A stretch of DNA of 64,000 nucleotides from assembly GCA_005281725.1 (NCBI GenBank), contig SSBO01000012.1, positions 8,841,099 through 8,905,098 on the forward strand. The letters are read 5' to 3'. The notes below the pieces were generated by a model, which was given only the letters and a program-made list of their open reading frames with translations, was not told the DNA's origin and searched no databases. This DNA is from Wuchereria bancrofti (Eukaryota > Nematoda > Chromadorea > Rhabditida > Onchocercidae). Positions 38,066 through 59,092 of this stretch are shown here, piece by piece. The position numbers were made by a program, and so were the translations under genes. Within the stretch, counting starts at the first letter, position 1; the number at the start of each line of letters is the position of its first letter.

Positions 38066-39777
38066 ATCTACCAAGAAGGCGCTTTTTTAAATATTGACAA
38101 AATCCACTTCGAAAGAAACCAAAAAGAGATCTAAAAAAAGTGAAAGAAAAAAAGACAAACATATAAGTATACACCGAATCTCATCTCTTTTTAAATGTAA
38201 CATCCAGCGACGTACAAATCCTTCAGATGAATGCTACAACTGAACTCGAAAAAAATCTACTAAATTTATTAAAAAAATTTAAAAGCTATATCTACTAAAT
38301 TTATTAAAAGCTTGAACCCCTCAAATGCTTGTGACAGAATCTCACTATTCAACGGATAACCCTCTTTCATTAGCGGTTGGACATCACGAATGGCATTCCC
38401 TCTTCCCTCATGCTTTCATAATCATACTTGTAATGATTTTTAGAGCTGAAGTTGAAGTCTTCACAAATCCTGTCATACTAGCAGTCGCAAGTCTGACCAT
38501 ATCTTCTTACTGACCCGATTATGGCATATCTAATTTATAGCAAGTCCAACCATATCTCACTGAAGAATGACTACTTATATCTCTTTATCAATTTTAATAC
38601 TAAAAAACATGAAAATAACATAAGGGACGAACCCTCTAAAACCCATCCCTGCATCCTAAAATCCAACCCGTGAAATTAGCGTTAATCAATCTAATAATTC
38701 ATTACAAAAATCATGGTCCCATGTATTTGGCATATTGCCAAGAGTGGATAAATCATGGATAAAAATACATGTTTGTTATGTGCACCACAGTTAACGTGAA
38801 ACTCTTACTCCAACATCTCGAAGACACTCTTGGCTCTTTCCTTATCAGAGCTTACCTCTTCAATACCGCCCGTTAAACAATCTATGAAATGAAATGATTG
38901 AATGAAATTTTCAAGAAGAATAAATTGGCAGTAAAATCTAGAAGACTTTTTGAGTATTTAATTTCCTCCATTAATTTCGCAAAATCAAATGATCACAATT
39001 AACACACTGAAAAATGATGCAAGATAATTTCGTAAAGATAAGCTAATTAAATATTGCATTACATATGAGAGATATTTCAAAATGTTCTCATAAATATAAT
39101 CTCTTCCTCATAAACACTTCAAACATTTAATAATTATAGCCAGTAATACAATAATAAATGGAAAGAGAACATAACAATTTACAAAACTTTTCTATTTCGC
39201 TCTTCTGCATTATTTCTCACAATCAATAGTTTCATTTCAACATTTCTTTCTTTATTCAAACATCTCAAATGTCATACAGTTCCAATCACTCTACCCTCTT
39301 GATCTTACCTAATGCTTCAAACTGATCTAACCCTTTTAAACACTTCACTCCTCCATTTACCAACATAACTACCGCCTCCACTGTAGCCCAAACCCACTAA
39401 CACACGTCACACCTTCACATGCACATGCACACCCTAACTTTAAGTAGTTGCATGCCACGACAATGTAAACGGTAGAGACAATAATTTTCATGTTTGGTGT
39501 GTGAAGAGTGCGTCAGATTAAGTTACTTTTTCTGAAATAATAAGTGAACATTTCACTTATGCGGTAATACAGTTTACAGTTTATCACTTCAGTTCAGACC
39601 TATTTTATACAAATTTCAATAATCGAGAAATAGCGGCAGCTGAAAGAGTATATTGGTATGTTGATTCTTAAGTGTATTAATTCAATAGTTTTTCCTATGT
39701 TGTTATCTTTGATCTAACATTTGTTAGAATATTCGATGTGTTATCAGTTAAAATAGTTTTCTTTGATTCTTTTTAGA
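38066..39777. other. Intergenic, between diverging eel-1 and ecsit
   Basis: About 1.7 kb of AT-rich DNA between two divergent genes, so it should carry both promoters. An open frame at 38325-38513 (+) lacks splice context and similarity. No RNA gene or repeat recognised. Confidence 0.5.
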
Positions 39778-42128
39778 ATGAAGGCTGCAATAAAATTATT
39801 GGTATCACGTTATGGGATGTCGTCGTGTTGTAAACCAGTATATTATCAAGGATATCGTTTTGCATCCGAAAGCAGCGAAACAATTAGAAAAGAGTTACTT
39901 CCATCTGAACAGCGTTTTGATGAAGTAGCAGTTGAATTACGTAGCAAACAAACTTTCCTAAATGTTATTGGTAAGCTTAAATGATTGCGATCATTCAAGA
40001 GAATCTATGAAAGATGGCAGAGAAAAAATGGCGGATTGTGAATTACATGAAAATAAATGTCTTGGATGGTTGAAAAAAAACCTGAAAGTTAAAAATTTTT
40101 AAGCTTTTATTAGAATATTTTAATGAGAGTCATATAGTTTTTCCTATCGACGGTGGTATATAAGAACAAAGAAAACCATAAATCAATTTTTTGAAGGATA
40201 CTTGTGATAGCAGTAGCTAAGCTTCAAAGTTAGACTGTTGATGATTTTCCACTATTCAGTCACTTAAGTTAGTGCTGCTATATTATTTGAATGGTTAGAG
40301 GCGAGAAACAAAATTTTGTGTCATTGGTAAATGTTTAAGTTAAATTCGATGTTTTTTTGTTTCAGATAATTTTTGCAAAAAACAAACGCATGCTCGAGGA
40401 CACGTAGAATTTATAAATGCCGCCCTGAAATATATGAAAGAATATGGGTTACAGAAGGATTTGGATATTTATAAATCGTTGCTCAACATATTTCCGAAGG
40501 GACCAATGATACCCACGAATGTTTTTCAGGTTTGGACTTGTTCCTTTCTAAGGCATTAGCTGATTTTCTGTTCTAATCTGAGATCAGTCTGCTATATTCT
40601 TGTGAGTTTCAGCAAAGATTCTTATATTATCCTCAGCAGCAGATATGCTGTATTAAACTTCTCGACGAAATGGAATGGTTTGGTTGGTACTTTTCCTAAA
40701 TTCCCTAACATTTTATCCTTAATAATTTTGAAATAGAAATAACATTCCAGAGATATAAAATTAACAGGATGGTACTTCTACGTGACCATCCGTATAAGAA
40801 CTTTATGTAAACGTGAAAACTGAGGATTTATATGATTTCTTGACTGTTTCTAAACATTACAGGAGTGCAGCCTGATAAAGAAATCCATGATTTAGTCGTT
40901 AACGTTTTTGGTGAATGGAATTATGCCACGAAAAAGATGAAACGCATGATGTATTGGATGCCAAAGTTGAAACACTCGAATGGTTACTTGGATCGTCGGA
41001 AAATTGAAGGCAAAAAGTTGAGTGCTGTAGACTTTGGTTATTTAGCGTTAAAAATGATATCGCGTGACCCAGGTACACGAATAACTCTTGTTGAGGTTGG
41101 TTTATTTCTCCTACAATTTTTCAGTTTAATTGTAGCCTACCATTAGTGGGTTTTTTATTTTTTTGAACAACTAACTTTTGAAAAGTTAGGGTTTTAACGA
41201 GTTGTCTGATAGAGATCATATTTCGCGGTTCGTTTTTCTCTTCGGGAAACATTTTATTCGGATTTTAAGATTTTTAGGTGTAAAGTTTTACAGATGAACG
41301 ATACAGAGTTAAATGAATCTGATAGGTGGTTGTTGTCTGCTCAAAGTCTTCTTCAAAAGAAATTATTACAAAGTTTGGGAAAAAATACCACGTTATATGT
41401 GGATGGACCTAATAAAGTATATTTAATGGATAATTGTATTGAGTACGTTGGTCTCTTTAGTAATCCGAAATCTCATTACTATGAAAAATATGAAGACAAT
41501 AATTTGGTAAGAATTTTTTTATATTAGAAGCTTTAGCACTTAAGATTAATTTTATTAAATACGACTTCTATTTAATCTAAGTAAAATTAATTTAGGTTGT
41601 TCGTAAAAGCAGTTTTCTTGGAGTATTCTGTAATGTTGATCTTTTTTGACATATGTTGACATATTGTAACGTCCTGAAAATTGTTTATTTCTAATGTAGA
41701 TTAAATTTCTTATGTGTGTCAGTGTTTGGCAAATTGCAATACATATATTAGCAATGTTAGATTTAAACAAATTGCAGTATTTCTAGAATTTTACCAAATT
41801 ACGGTCAAGCATCACTTTAAAAAAAATCAGCCACTAATCGATGCGCGATTGGTCCATTTTTTAATAAAAATCTCATCTGGTTCTTTTTCAGGATGAAGAC
41901 TTTGAAAATTGGGAAAGCGAGTGGGATAGTGGATATGAAAAACGTCCAAACATTCACGAACAGCAACATGAAACAGTTCTGGCGCTTTCGGTTTTTGGCA
42001 AAATTTATCGAAAAACTGCAATTTCTTGGATCAGTCATTTGCAACAAACAAATCCATCCTTACATAGTGCCCAAGTTTTATTCCGAACGAAACAAGCCAC
42101 TAAGACATTGGTAACACCATTAGCTTGA
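39778..42128 (+). CDS. ecsit: ECSIT homologue, mitochondrial complex I assembly factor
   Basis: Six exons (39778-39970, 40366-40529, 40613-40682, 40863-41095, 41294-41506, 41892-42128) join in phase for 369 residues, a little shorter than human ECSIT (about 430). Matches run through the protein: KQTFLNVI, ARGHVEFINAALKYMKEYGL, LNIFPKGPMIPTN, RFFYYPQQQICCIKLLDEME, VQPDKEIHDLVVNVFGEW, ALKMISRDPGTRITL, LYVDGPNKVYLM and the C-terminal TAISWISHLQQTNPSL ... VLFRTK. The first 35 residues are basic with Ser/Tyr/Arg and few acids, suited to a mitochondrial presequence. In vertebrates ECSIT serves complex I assembly (with NDUFAF1 and ACAD9) and was first described in Toll signalling; the mitochondrial role is the safer inference here. 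The ATG lies 2 bases after TTTTTAG, a likely trans-splice site; an upstream TTG extension is not credible. Confidence 0.94.
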
Positions 42129-45100
42129 TGTATAATCATTTTTTGCTAATTTTCATTTACTGCAAGTTGATAGCCATTATTCGAATGTAGGTGCATGTTA
42201 AATTATGATACAAGTATAAATTATGATACTTCGATACAAGGATAAAAATATTTGGAAATGTGTACAGAAACCATCATTTTCTTTGCATTATTTTTCCAGT
42301 AATCTTGAAATTATTTTTTTCTTTGTATATTAAAGATATTTTTTTGTAGTTAAGTGTTTCGAAATGTTATCGAACTTCTAGTGTCCCATAAAAATATGTA
42401 TTTAACATTCGTTTATGAATAATGTTCAAACTGATTTAGACTGTTAATCCATATATTGAACCATACATATATTGAAGGTTACAAAATTATCACGTAATTC
42501 TTCGATTCTGGATGAATGATATAATCTAATGCTGGCTAAAATCAAATTATAGTATTGAGTCGGATATTTATATGAAACAAAAATACGGGGAAGATTTGCA
42601 GATAATATCACCAGATAGTTTAAACAGAGTTCTGTTAGTGCATATGATCCCTTCTTCTGAAGTAATAGTCCGACTGTTAATGTAACAAAAACCGTGTTAC
42701 AGTTGAGTCCCAACTTCGTCATTCCAAACTTACAACTAGAAAATCCGATATTGCTGCGATATTGTTGTCTTTTCCTTCCAATTTCACTTAATTCTACAGC
42801 TAGAAAAGGGGATTTTTAACCATTTTACAAATGTCATTTTAATTGTCGGATTTTACAGTGCATATCTTCCCTTATCATTAAAACGCGATAAAAAAATGAA
42901 GGATCTACGAAACACATAACTTTTTTCTTTTTCTCCAGAGAGATTTTAGAATTATTTCACTATACCAATAGTAGAAACCAAGCAGCACTGAGGGTAACAC
43001 GAAGTCAGTTGGTACTGCTATTTTTAAAGTACCATTCAGTTTTTATCCTGTACTATACAACGAATTTTCTTTGGCTATTGTCTACCTCTATTTGAATTTC
43101 TACATGAATATCTTATGCTACTCTCGAAGCTCCTGTAAATATGAGAAATTGACGAGCACCAAATCCTTAATACTTCCGAGGATGTTTTACAGATACATGA
43201 ATGCTTCATTAGATTGGCAATGAGTTTCTTTTGTAAATCAGTGGAGATGTAATTGTTGAAGTGAACATTATAGTTTTATTTATTGTTTTTCTCATATTTT
43301 TCTCATACTTGAATGAGAACAAATGAAAAGCGTTCATGAAAGGAATTCTGTCGATGATAATCACTAAATGGTTTACCCATAGACTAACTATTGTGTTTTC
43401 ACTCCGAAAAAGTTAGATTTCCGAGTTAAAACTTATTTGCAAGGAAATATGGTGGTATCACATTCATTATTCAAGCTAGAATGACATTATTTTTGCACAA
43501 TTGTCAACGTTGCAACACAATCTAGTATGATACAAATTCTGATTGATCTCGCGGATGTGATCAAAGTTAATGTTATCACTTGTTGCTTTCAAGAGATTCT
43601 TTGCATACATCTCATGAACTTCCCTTTATTTGTGTCGAATTTTTGCAGCTAATCAAAATTTAGAATTACTGAGTGATCTGAACAATTGCAACATAGCTTC
43701 GGTTATATCCATTGGTTAATTTGTTATATTCAAGGCAGTTTCCGCAAATGCTGCTTGAAATGAAGACAATTTTGAGATGATTCATTTCTATTATTTCTGA
43801 AAGACATGATCGTTTGAATTAAAAAGAAAGTGATTGCAAGCTTCATTTTCCAAGCCAGAAAAAATTAAAGAATAACTGAAATTTGAAAGAATACTACCAT
43901 AATCAGTTTATTTTTCACGTTTTTCTTCAAGCTATTTGTTTATCTATGCAGTGTGTTCCAAACGATTTAATGTTCATTTTTGACTAGATTTTCACACTTT
44001 ATTAATTCTTCTGTTCAAATAAACAAATTATAAGTCAGAAAAACAAACAAACAAACATCTAGTTTTTCTTCATCAAACGTTTTTTTTAACTCTCAAATCC
44101 CAATATCATCATTTCTTACATAATTGTCCAGAAAAATAAAGAAAAAAAATTTACATTATGTTCCTGAGAGGAAATCCCGGTACGAAGAAGGTATATTACA
44201 TCAAAGTGCTTGGAATAAAACCAGCTTTCCTTATCTTTTTTCTTTTTCTCTCCCTCTCTCTTTCCCTTTCCATGGAATGAATTCTTATATATTTTCTCTT
44301 TCTTTTTTTTTTGTTATTATCTTCTCATTTTTCACATTAAAATAAGTCGTAATAAAAATGGGAAAAGAAGTAGATATGATTTATTATTTTATTCTAATTA
44401 ATCTATCAATATAACAAATTAACACTGTTTGCTTTCTTTAATATTTTTATGAAATATATGCATATATTTCATGTTTGTTGATGAATTTTCGGGTCGTCTA
44501 ACTTTTAGTTGTTTTGTTTATATTGTTCTGTTTGAGTTCTATCTTTTCAAAAAATTATCCCATCATTAAATTGTATGACTATAAAGAGAGAAAATGGTAA
44601 GAAAATAGAGCAAATTGGTAATTATAAAACGAATCGTGCTTTTTTTTATTTCTTTTTAAAAAAGTAAAGTATAAAAGACATATCTAATTATCAAAAAAAG
44701 AAAAAAAAACGATATTATATTAAAGCATAATTATAATGTCAGAATATAATATCTGGTAATTAAATCAAATTATTAACAACAACAAAAATAATCTATTGAT
44801 TTGAAGTAAATTAACACGGTGAACTCTTGATACGATATGAAAATTTTCATGATATGAGGATATTTAAATCCGAAAATTTCATGGATAATACAAAGCAATA
44901 CTGCAATTTTTTTTAAAAAAAATACCAAAAATTTTTTTTTGTACTACACTTTCAGTGTATTTTTTTTTTTTTTTTGAAAGTATACATCACATCTTTCATG
45001 TCTTTAACCGTATTTATTTCTTTTTTGCTTAAATTAATGAAATTAAATAGTGAAATTAAATCACTGAATAAAATAGCACATAAATGTTCAATTTTGATCA

Positions 45101-47283
45101 ATTTCATTCATTCTAATTTCAATCAGTTAATCAAAGGTAAAAAAAAAACATTCAATGAAAATATTTGAATATATTAAAAAATTTGGATTTTTTTATGACT
45201 ATATTTTTTCCTGTCCTTTTATGAGAGCACATCAATAAAATCGTATCAATTCATTAACTCCACTGATTTCTCTAGCAAAATTATAAAAGGTGTAAAAGTT
45301 AAAGAGGTAGAAAATCAACTTTAATCGTATATAAAAATTATTTTAAATTATTAATTTAACAAGGCTATTGACTATCTAATGTTAATGGTATTGTTAAATT
45401 TTTATTTGATTATATTCATGAAAACAAATCAATTGATTAATATATATATATATATATATATATTCACAATTATTCCAGACATCAATTATTCGTCGTCTAA
45501 TTTTACTCAAATAAGCAACAGGTAAGAATTTATAAAGACTATTTGTCGAATGTGCAATACAACAAGCCTATGAAATGTCATCTACTTATTAATGATGTAA
45601 AAAAAACGCAAAAAATGTAATAAGAAGAATGATAATGATACTACTGTTTTTTTTTTTTTTTGGTTACAGATGGAATCGTAATATAACAATCTTTTCAATT
45701 TCATAGTAATACCATTTTTTCTCTTCTATCTTCTATTGATAAACTTTAAATTGTTGTATTTACTTTTCTTTATTATATTAGAAGAAAAAAAACTGTCAAC
45801 AAAGTTATTAGTAATGAGAAGAAAGAAAGATTCTCGCTGATTTTTGAATTAAATTTTCATAATTTTTTACATAACAATGACATTTCTACGTATAGTTCTA
45901 CGCATACTTTTAAACTTTTTAATTTAAGAATAATTTTAAAGATAAAAAATTTGGTGCTTACAGGAAAAAACCGGAAAAAAATTCATCTATCATCGAGAGG
46001 ATTTTGTTTTAAGTTAAATAAAGAATTAAAAAAAACTACCAAATATTGTTAGGTATTAAATGCATCCCTAAACAATTACTTTGATAATATTTGTTTCATA
46101 CTATATTAAATGGAATTTATCATTTGCGAAATAAATATTAAATTAAATTCTAACTTTTTTTAAACACCTTCCTGCTTTTTCTTTTTTTTCCTAATAGAAG
46201 AAGGATTTCTTTCAAAATTATTGATGAACTTTTATAATCATAGAATATATTCGGCATTTAGTGAAAAGAATTGATAAAGATATCCATGTAATGATGTCAC
46301 TTACAACTAATACTTGATGAAAGCAGTAAAAATCTTTTTTCCCTTTTTTTCAAGTTACTACAAAATACCTAAATACTTAGTCATAGAGATCATTAAGAAT
46401 TAGATTTTAGAAGGAACAAAAATAAAAATAAAAGAAGGCTATTAGCTAAGTAAGCTGCATAGTAACAAGTTTTGATAATTTTAATAAACTAATTTTAAAA
46501 TCGTTAAGAAAAAACATGTAGCTCAAAAATCTTTTAAAAAAAGAAAAAAAAAACGAAGAAAAGATAAGATTTTTTTCTTATATTTTATTGGAAATGTAAG
46601 ATAATAGTAGCAATGTTTATTACAGCTCTATTTAATACGTATAAAAAATTAATTCTTCAACAAAGTAAAAGTTGTTTAAAAAAAAACAGCAAGTAAAAAA
46701 AGAAAAATAGGTAACAAGCTTAAATATAGAGATAGATATATACTTTTAATTGAGAACACAGTAAAGTAACTTAATCTATTATCTAGAAAATTCAATTAAG
46801 ATGAAAGCATATGAGAAATGAAACTATTATATCTGCAATACAAATGACATATCCAAAGTTCATATGTGCATGTGTGTATGTATTATGCATGTATGTTTTC
46901 TGCAACAATAATTTCTTGTAAATATATTAAAATGAAAATAATGAAATAACAAATAATTATTAATAAGTAAATAACAAAAGGATTATAAATGAATGTGTTA
47001 TTGAAAAAAAGGAAATTAAAGAATAATGATGTATCAGACTTTTTTTTAAAGATCAGATTAGATTAGATAAAATTAAATGAGATTAAATCAGATTAAACAG
47101 AAGGATTATAAGTGAGAGAGAGAAAGATTTGAAATGAGGTATCAATAAGGGATACGGTTGATGAAAATAAACAAAAGGACGAGGGATGGAAGAGGACCAA
47201 AGGATGACGAGAGAGGTGCACAACAATTTTTTGCATGTATATGCGTTCCACGACGGCGACCGAGAACCAGTGTTCCTGGACGG
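42129..47283. other. Gene-poor AT-rich stretch, ecsit to collagen
   Basis: About 5.2 kb with very low G+C, many runs of 8-14 A or T, AAAC repeats near 44038-44058, and a TA tract at 45441-45462. Near 47053-47099 GATTAGATTAGAT / GAGATTAAATCAGATTAAA repeats imperfectly. A minus-strand frame at 42444-42722 has no splice or family support. No gene recognised; distal collagen control sequences could lie here. Confidence 0.5.
45441..45462. repeat. (TA)n microsatellite
   Basis: Eleven consecutive TA units in the gene-poor stretch. Confidence 0.9.
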
Positions 47284-47290
47284 TATAAAA
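47284..47290 (+). promoter_or_regulatory. TATA box of the collagen gene
   Basis: TATAAAA lies 41 bases before the collagen ATG in locally G+C-rich DNA. A start about 30 bases downstream would leave a leader of roughly ten bases. Strong TATA boxes with short leaders are common in nematode collagen genes. Confidence 0.5.
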
Positions 47291-47324
47291 GGACACTCAG
47301 GTTGTCATTGCGGATGGATGAAAA

Positions 47325-49667
<2,343 letters not shown>

Positions 49668-50300
49668 TCCTTTTTTTATTTCTCCCTGTATTCTGTGAAC
49701 TCGATTAAGATATATTTTTTGGGTGCTCATTAGTTAAGAAATGATTTTAATAAAGCAAGATGATCAATGTAAAATGTGTTCATTCAATCAAGCATCACTC
49801 AGTCCTCATTTATTTTATATATGCGACATTTTTTTTTTCATCTTTTTTTTTATTTTTTATTTTTGCGATCCATCATACTTTATCATTCACATCGTCCTGT
49901 GAATTATATGAAATTGCATCCGGTATTGAGTGGACGATAAGAATGTCCAAACTACTTGACAAAATCATTGAGAAAAGAGGGATCATTGCAGCATTTATGA
50001 ACCGGTTCCGATGGTCACTACTACATCCACGATAATTACCATCAAATAACACTATTCCAACATTCTCAATAAGGGGTAACGGCATATTGATATTTAGTTA
50101 AAATTCGAGGAAAAGATGGATTAATAATATTGCAACATTTACTAAAAAAATAAATATTAAATAAATATTGAAATATTGAAAAGATAATGAGGGATGAAAG
50201 GAAGGAAATTATATAAATTTTCATAAAAAAGTTGTAGCTATCAAAATTGAATTAATCAACAATTGATAACAAATTTATTAGTAAATTTTTTGCCAAATAA

Positions 50301-50360
50301 ATATTACTATCACAAATATTTTTACTATCATTACTACTACTATCACTATTACTATTATTT
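50301..50360. repeat. Imperfect ATT/ACT trinucleotide repeat
   Basis: Interrupted runs of ACTATC, ACTACT and ATTACT units; similar units reappear to about 50580. Confidence 0.7.
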
Positions 50361-50644
50361 TTACTAATTGTTGTCGCTATCATATCGTTGTTATTTCCTT
50401 TTTTCTTTCTTTTTATTAATTCTATTATCATAAATATTATCACAACTATGTTGTATCATCATTGCTATTATCATCAATTCAAGTGTTATAATCATATTAA
50501 CAAAGCATTACTACGACAATAACAATTGCTACTATTACAACAACAACAAAAGCTACTATTAATTATTACTGCTGTTAGCGTGAAGTCGATGCAGCAATAA
50601 TAATAAATAATTCATTTCTTCCATCAAAACTTTTTCCCAATCTT

Positions 50645-50684
50645 TGTGCGTGTGTGTATGCGCGTGTGTGTTTGCATGTGTGTA
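50645..50684. repeat. GT-rich simple repeat
   Basis: Interrupted (GT)n with C and A substitutions (GTGCGTGTGTGTATGCGCGT and on). Confidence 0.75.
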
Positions 50685-51219
50685 CGCTGGGTATTTCAAT
50701 AAATGGCAGTAAGATGAAAAGGGAAGAGAAATGAAAAAAAAAAAAGAGAAGTGCAATGTTATAAACAAGGATATGAGTATAGCTTAGATTAGATAGAGTA
50801 GTGTAAACTAACTAGCTAGCAGCATGATGTTGTCACTGCAACTTAATATGGTCAGATAATGTATAAGCATTCTCCTTCGACATTTCCACCTGCTACGCAT
50901 TTATTTCAATCTTTCAATATTGGATTCAGTCATTAGATCATTTCTGCTCTTCACTATCTCTCTGTTAGTTTTAAATATATCAGTCATTTGTTTATTATTT
51001 TTGTTTTTTTTTAATTTTTATTTAATTGATAACAATTCATTTCATCATTTATTTTTTTTTGTCAATAAATTAAAAGAAAAGTAGCAAATGATATTTGTTT
51101 CAGCTATTATTGGTGTTATTAATGATTTATGTGATAATCGTTAGAAAAAAAAGAAAAGAAATTTAGCTTGAATTATAATTAACATGCTAGATAGTGCTCA
51201 GCAATAAAACAATAAATCG

Positions 51220-56856
<5,637 letters not shown>

Positions 56857-59092
56857 GCAGCATTTTAACCAAACATATATGATCATTTTTCCAGGAATTA
56901 TCGCGAAGACAGGAGAAAATCAATATTTAAATTTACATAATCCTCATAAGTATGCCCTTATATATAAATTTCACTGATATTTTTTAAATGGTAGCATACA
57001 GCTACAAATAGCCTTTCATTCATCATTATGATTATCACTTTCCATATGTTTGGTTGTAAAATTTGAAGTATAAAGAGAAAGGCACATCTAGATCTATCAT
57101 AATTTTTATGGCTTTTAGATGTCTATGCGCTTTAGAAATGATCTGACGATATGTTTTATGGGGATCAAATTAAAATCAAATTCTAGAATTAGATCTAACC
57201 TGTCTATCATAGAATTCTTCAATCCATTTGTAAAGGCAAACTGCAGAAAACATTCTGGGAATTGCCCTATTATGAATTTAACACCCTATTCTTTTCATAA
57301 ACACCTGATATTCGGCATTCTGAAAAGAAATCAAGCTTCACAACAAAATTACAGTCCTCCTAGAAATACCCACTCTAATCAGAACCCAACCACTCACTAT
57401 CGAAAAAACTGAGATTTATTTTTATAGTAAATCCATAAAATAGAAGTTTGTAGACTAAAGATTGTCTAATTTGAACATAAATTTATTTCTTAGATATAAA
57501 ACTATTTCAATTTCATATCTAAAATGAGAAACCATTTCTCCGAAATTCATCTTCCAATTGTAGCTAAGCTTGTTATAATTTGCAAACAACAAATATTTGC
57601 ATTGCTTAATGTGTTGTGAATTACTCCCAATTATATTGTTACCATCTTTCAATCTGACAATCAAATTTAGATTCCATTGTTAAAAGGTTGTAAGCTGTTT
57701 GTTCGATGAACTTTATTGTAATTCAAATCTCCTTGTGACTGGAAATATCGTAGAGGTCTTCCAATCTGACGCAATGTTATCAACCAATCCCCACTATATC
57801 ATGGGTAAAGGTCAAGGTCATCTGTGAATGACAGCTCCTTTCAATTTCTTAGGTATTGCAAGCTGCGCCTCAGTTATCTCAGCATGCATTCATCAATTCA
57901 CTTGCAGCAAGCCGTGATGCAATGAAACAGTGACAATAACAGTGACAAAGTGAAAGTACGACAATTTAGCGGAATATTGGTGTAATTTAACTATATGCTA
58001 CTCATTCTTATTATTGTTAGAGCGATAATGTACAATATCGTAAAAAAAAAAGAATAAAGCTATCGCTGACGTTGGAGTTATGACAATAAGAATACCTACT
58101 AAGAACTTTCCCGACATTTATTACTTGAAGATATTAACTTCTACAATCTGATGGTGTTGTGAAGCAAATGAACCAATGATAAAGAAAATCAGTATCTGAA
58201 ATCTCAAAAAAAAAAAACCTATGAAGATAATCACCGATGTCTCAAGATGTTTCATCTACGAAATTACAAAACTTTGAAAAACATTCAAATAAACCTATAA
58301 TTAACAGAACAAACAAATGAGATTATCCCTGTTAACGTAATATCATGAATGATAAAATGCGGAAATTTTTTTTAATGAATAAGGAAACATTTGTCATCTC
58401 TTTTTCCCACTGTATTACCACATATTTAGGTCAAACTTCGAGTACTGACAAAATGGTGAAGTAGAACACAAATTTAAGACCAGACGATTCCTATTTTAAT
58501 AACAGCTGTAGCAGTCAGATCAGATTACACAAACGATAGCCTGAACTGGTTGAGCAATTAAAAATAAAAGAAGACTTAGAGTGAAACAATACCGTCAAGA
58601 AAACAAAGGATGAATTGATTGACTCATTAGAAGACAATATGAAAGTGCCGAAAAACCCCATTCACTATGACTAAAGGAACATGTCGTTTAATTTGCAAAA
58701 CATTTAAATCATAAGAATGCCAATTTCTGCTTCTTCATTCTTTCTTTCTAAAATGCTATATATACCTTCCTGCATTCTGCCTCGTAACTAAAAACAAGGA
58801 AATTCTGAAACTCGAAAGAACTATATTCTAAGTAGAATATAAAATGTATATACCCATCACCACACAGATGTTCCCCAAATAATAATTAATAGTTATTTAT
58901 AACATAAAATACCAACGCACTTTCCAGTTCTCCAGAATTAAATTAGAAAACAGAAATCATTTGACAAGAAAAGGATTTATGCTTATTTTACATTACATTT
59001 TCGACATATGAAATCAATGTACAGAAGTCACGAAATGCTATATATATTTTTTCACAAAATCAACACCAGCAATAGTCTCACGTCAATTAAAT
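56857..59092. other. Intergenic, between converging cmk-1 and fem-1
   Basis: About 2.2 kb that must include two 3' UTRs. The 97-codon + frame at 57119-57412 has no splice sites or recognisable domain. No RNA gene or mobile element recognised. Confidence 0.5.

Larger units (their letters stand above)
49668..51219. other. Intergenic, collagen to cmk-1
   Basis: About 1.55 kb. It begins with the collagen 3' UTR (AATAAA at 49749-49754) and contains ATT/ACT trinucleotide-rich DNA around 50301-50580 and a GT-rich tract at 50645-50684. No gene recognised. Confidence 0.55.

Noticed and set aside
42444..42722. 92-codon minus-strand frame after ecsit
   Set aside because: No splice sites, no recognisable domain, and a position in the probable ecsit 3' flank.
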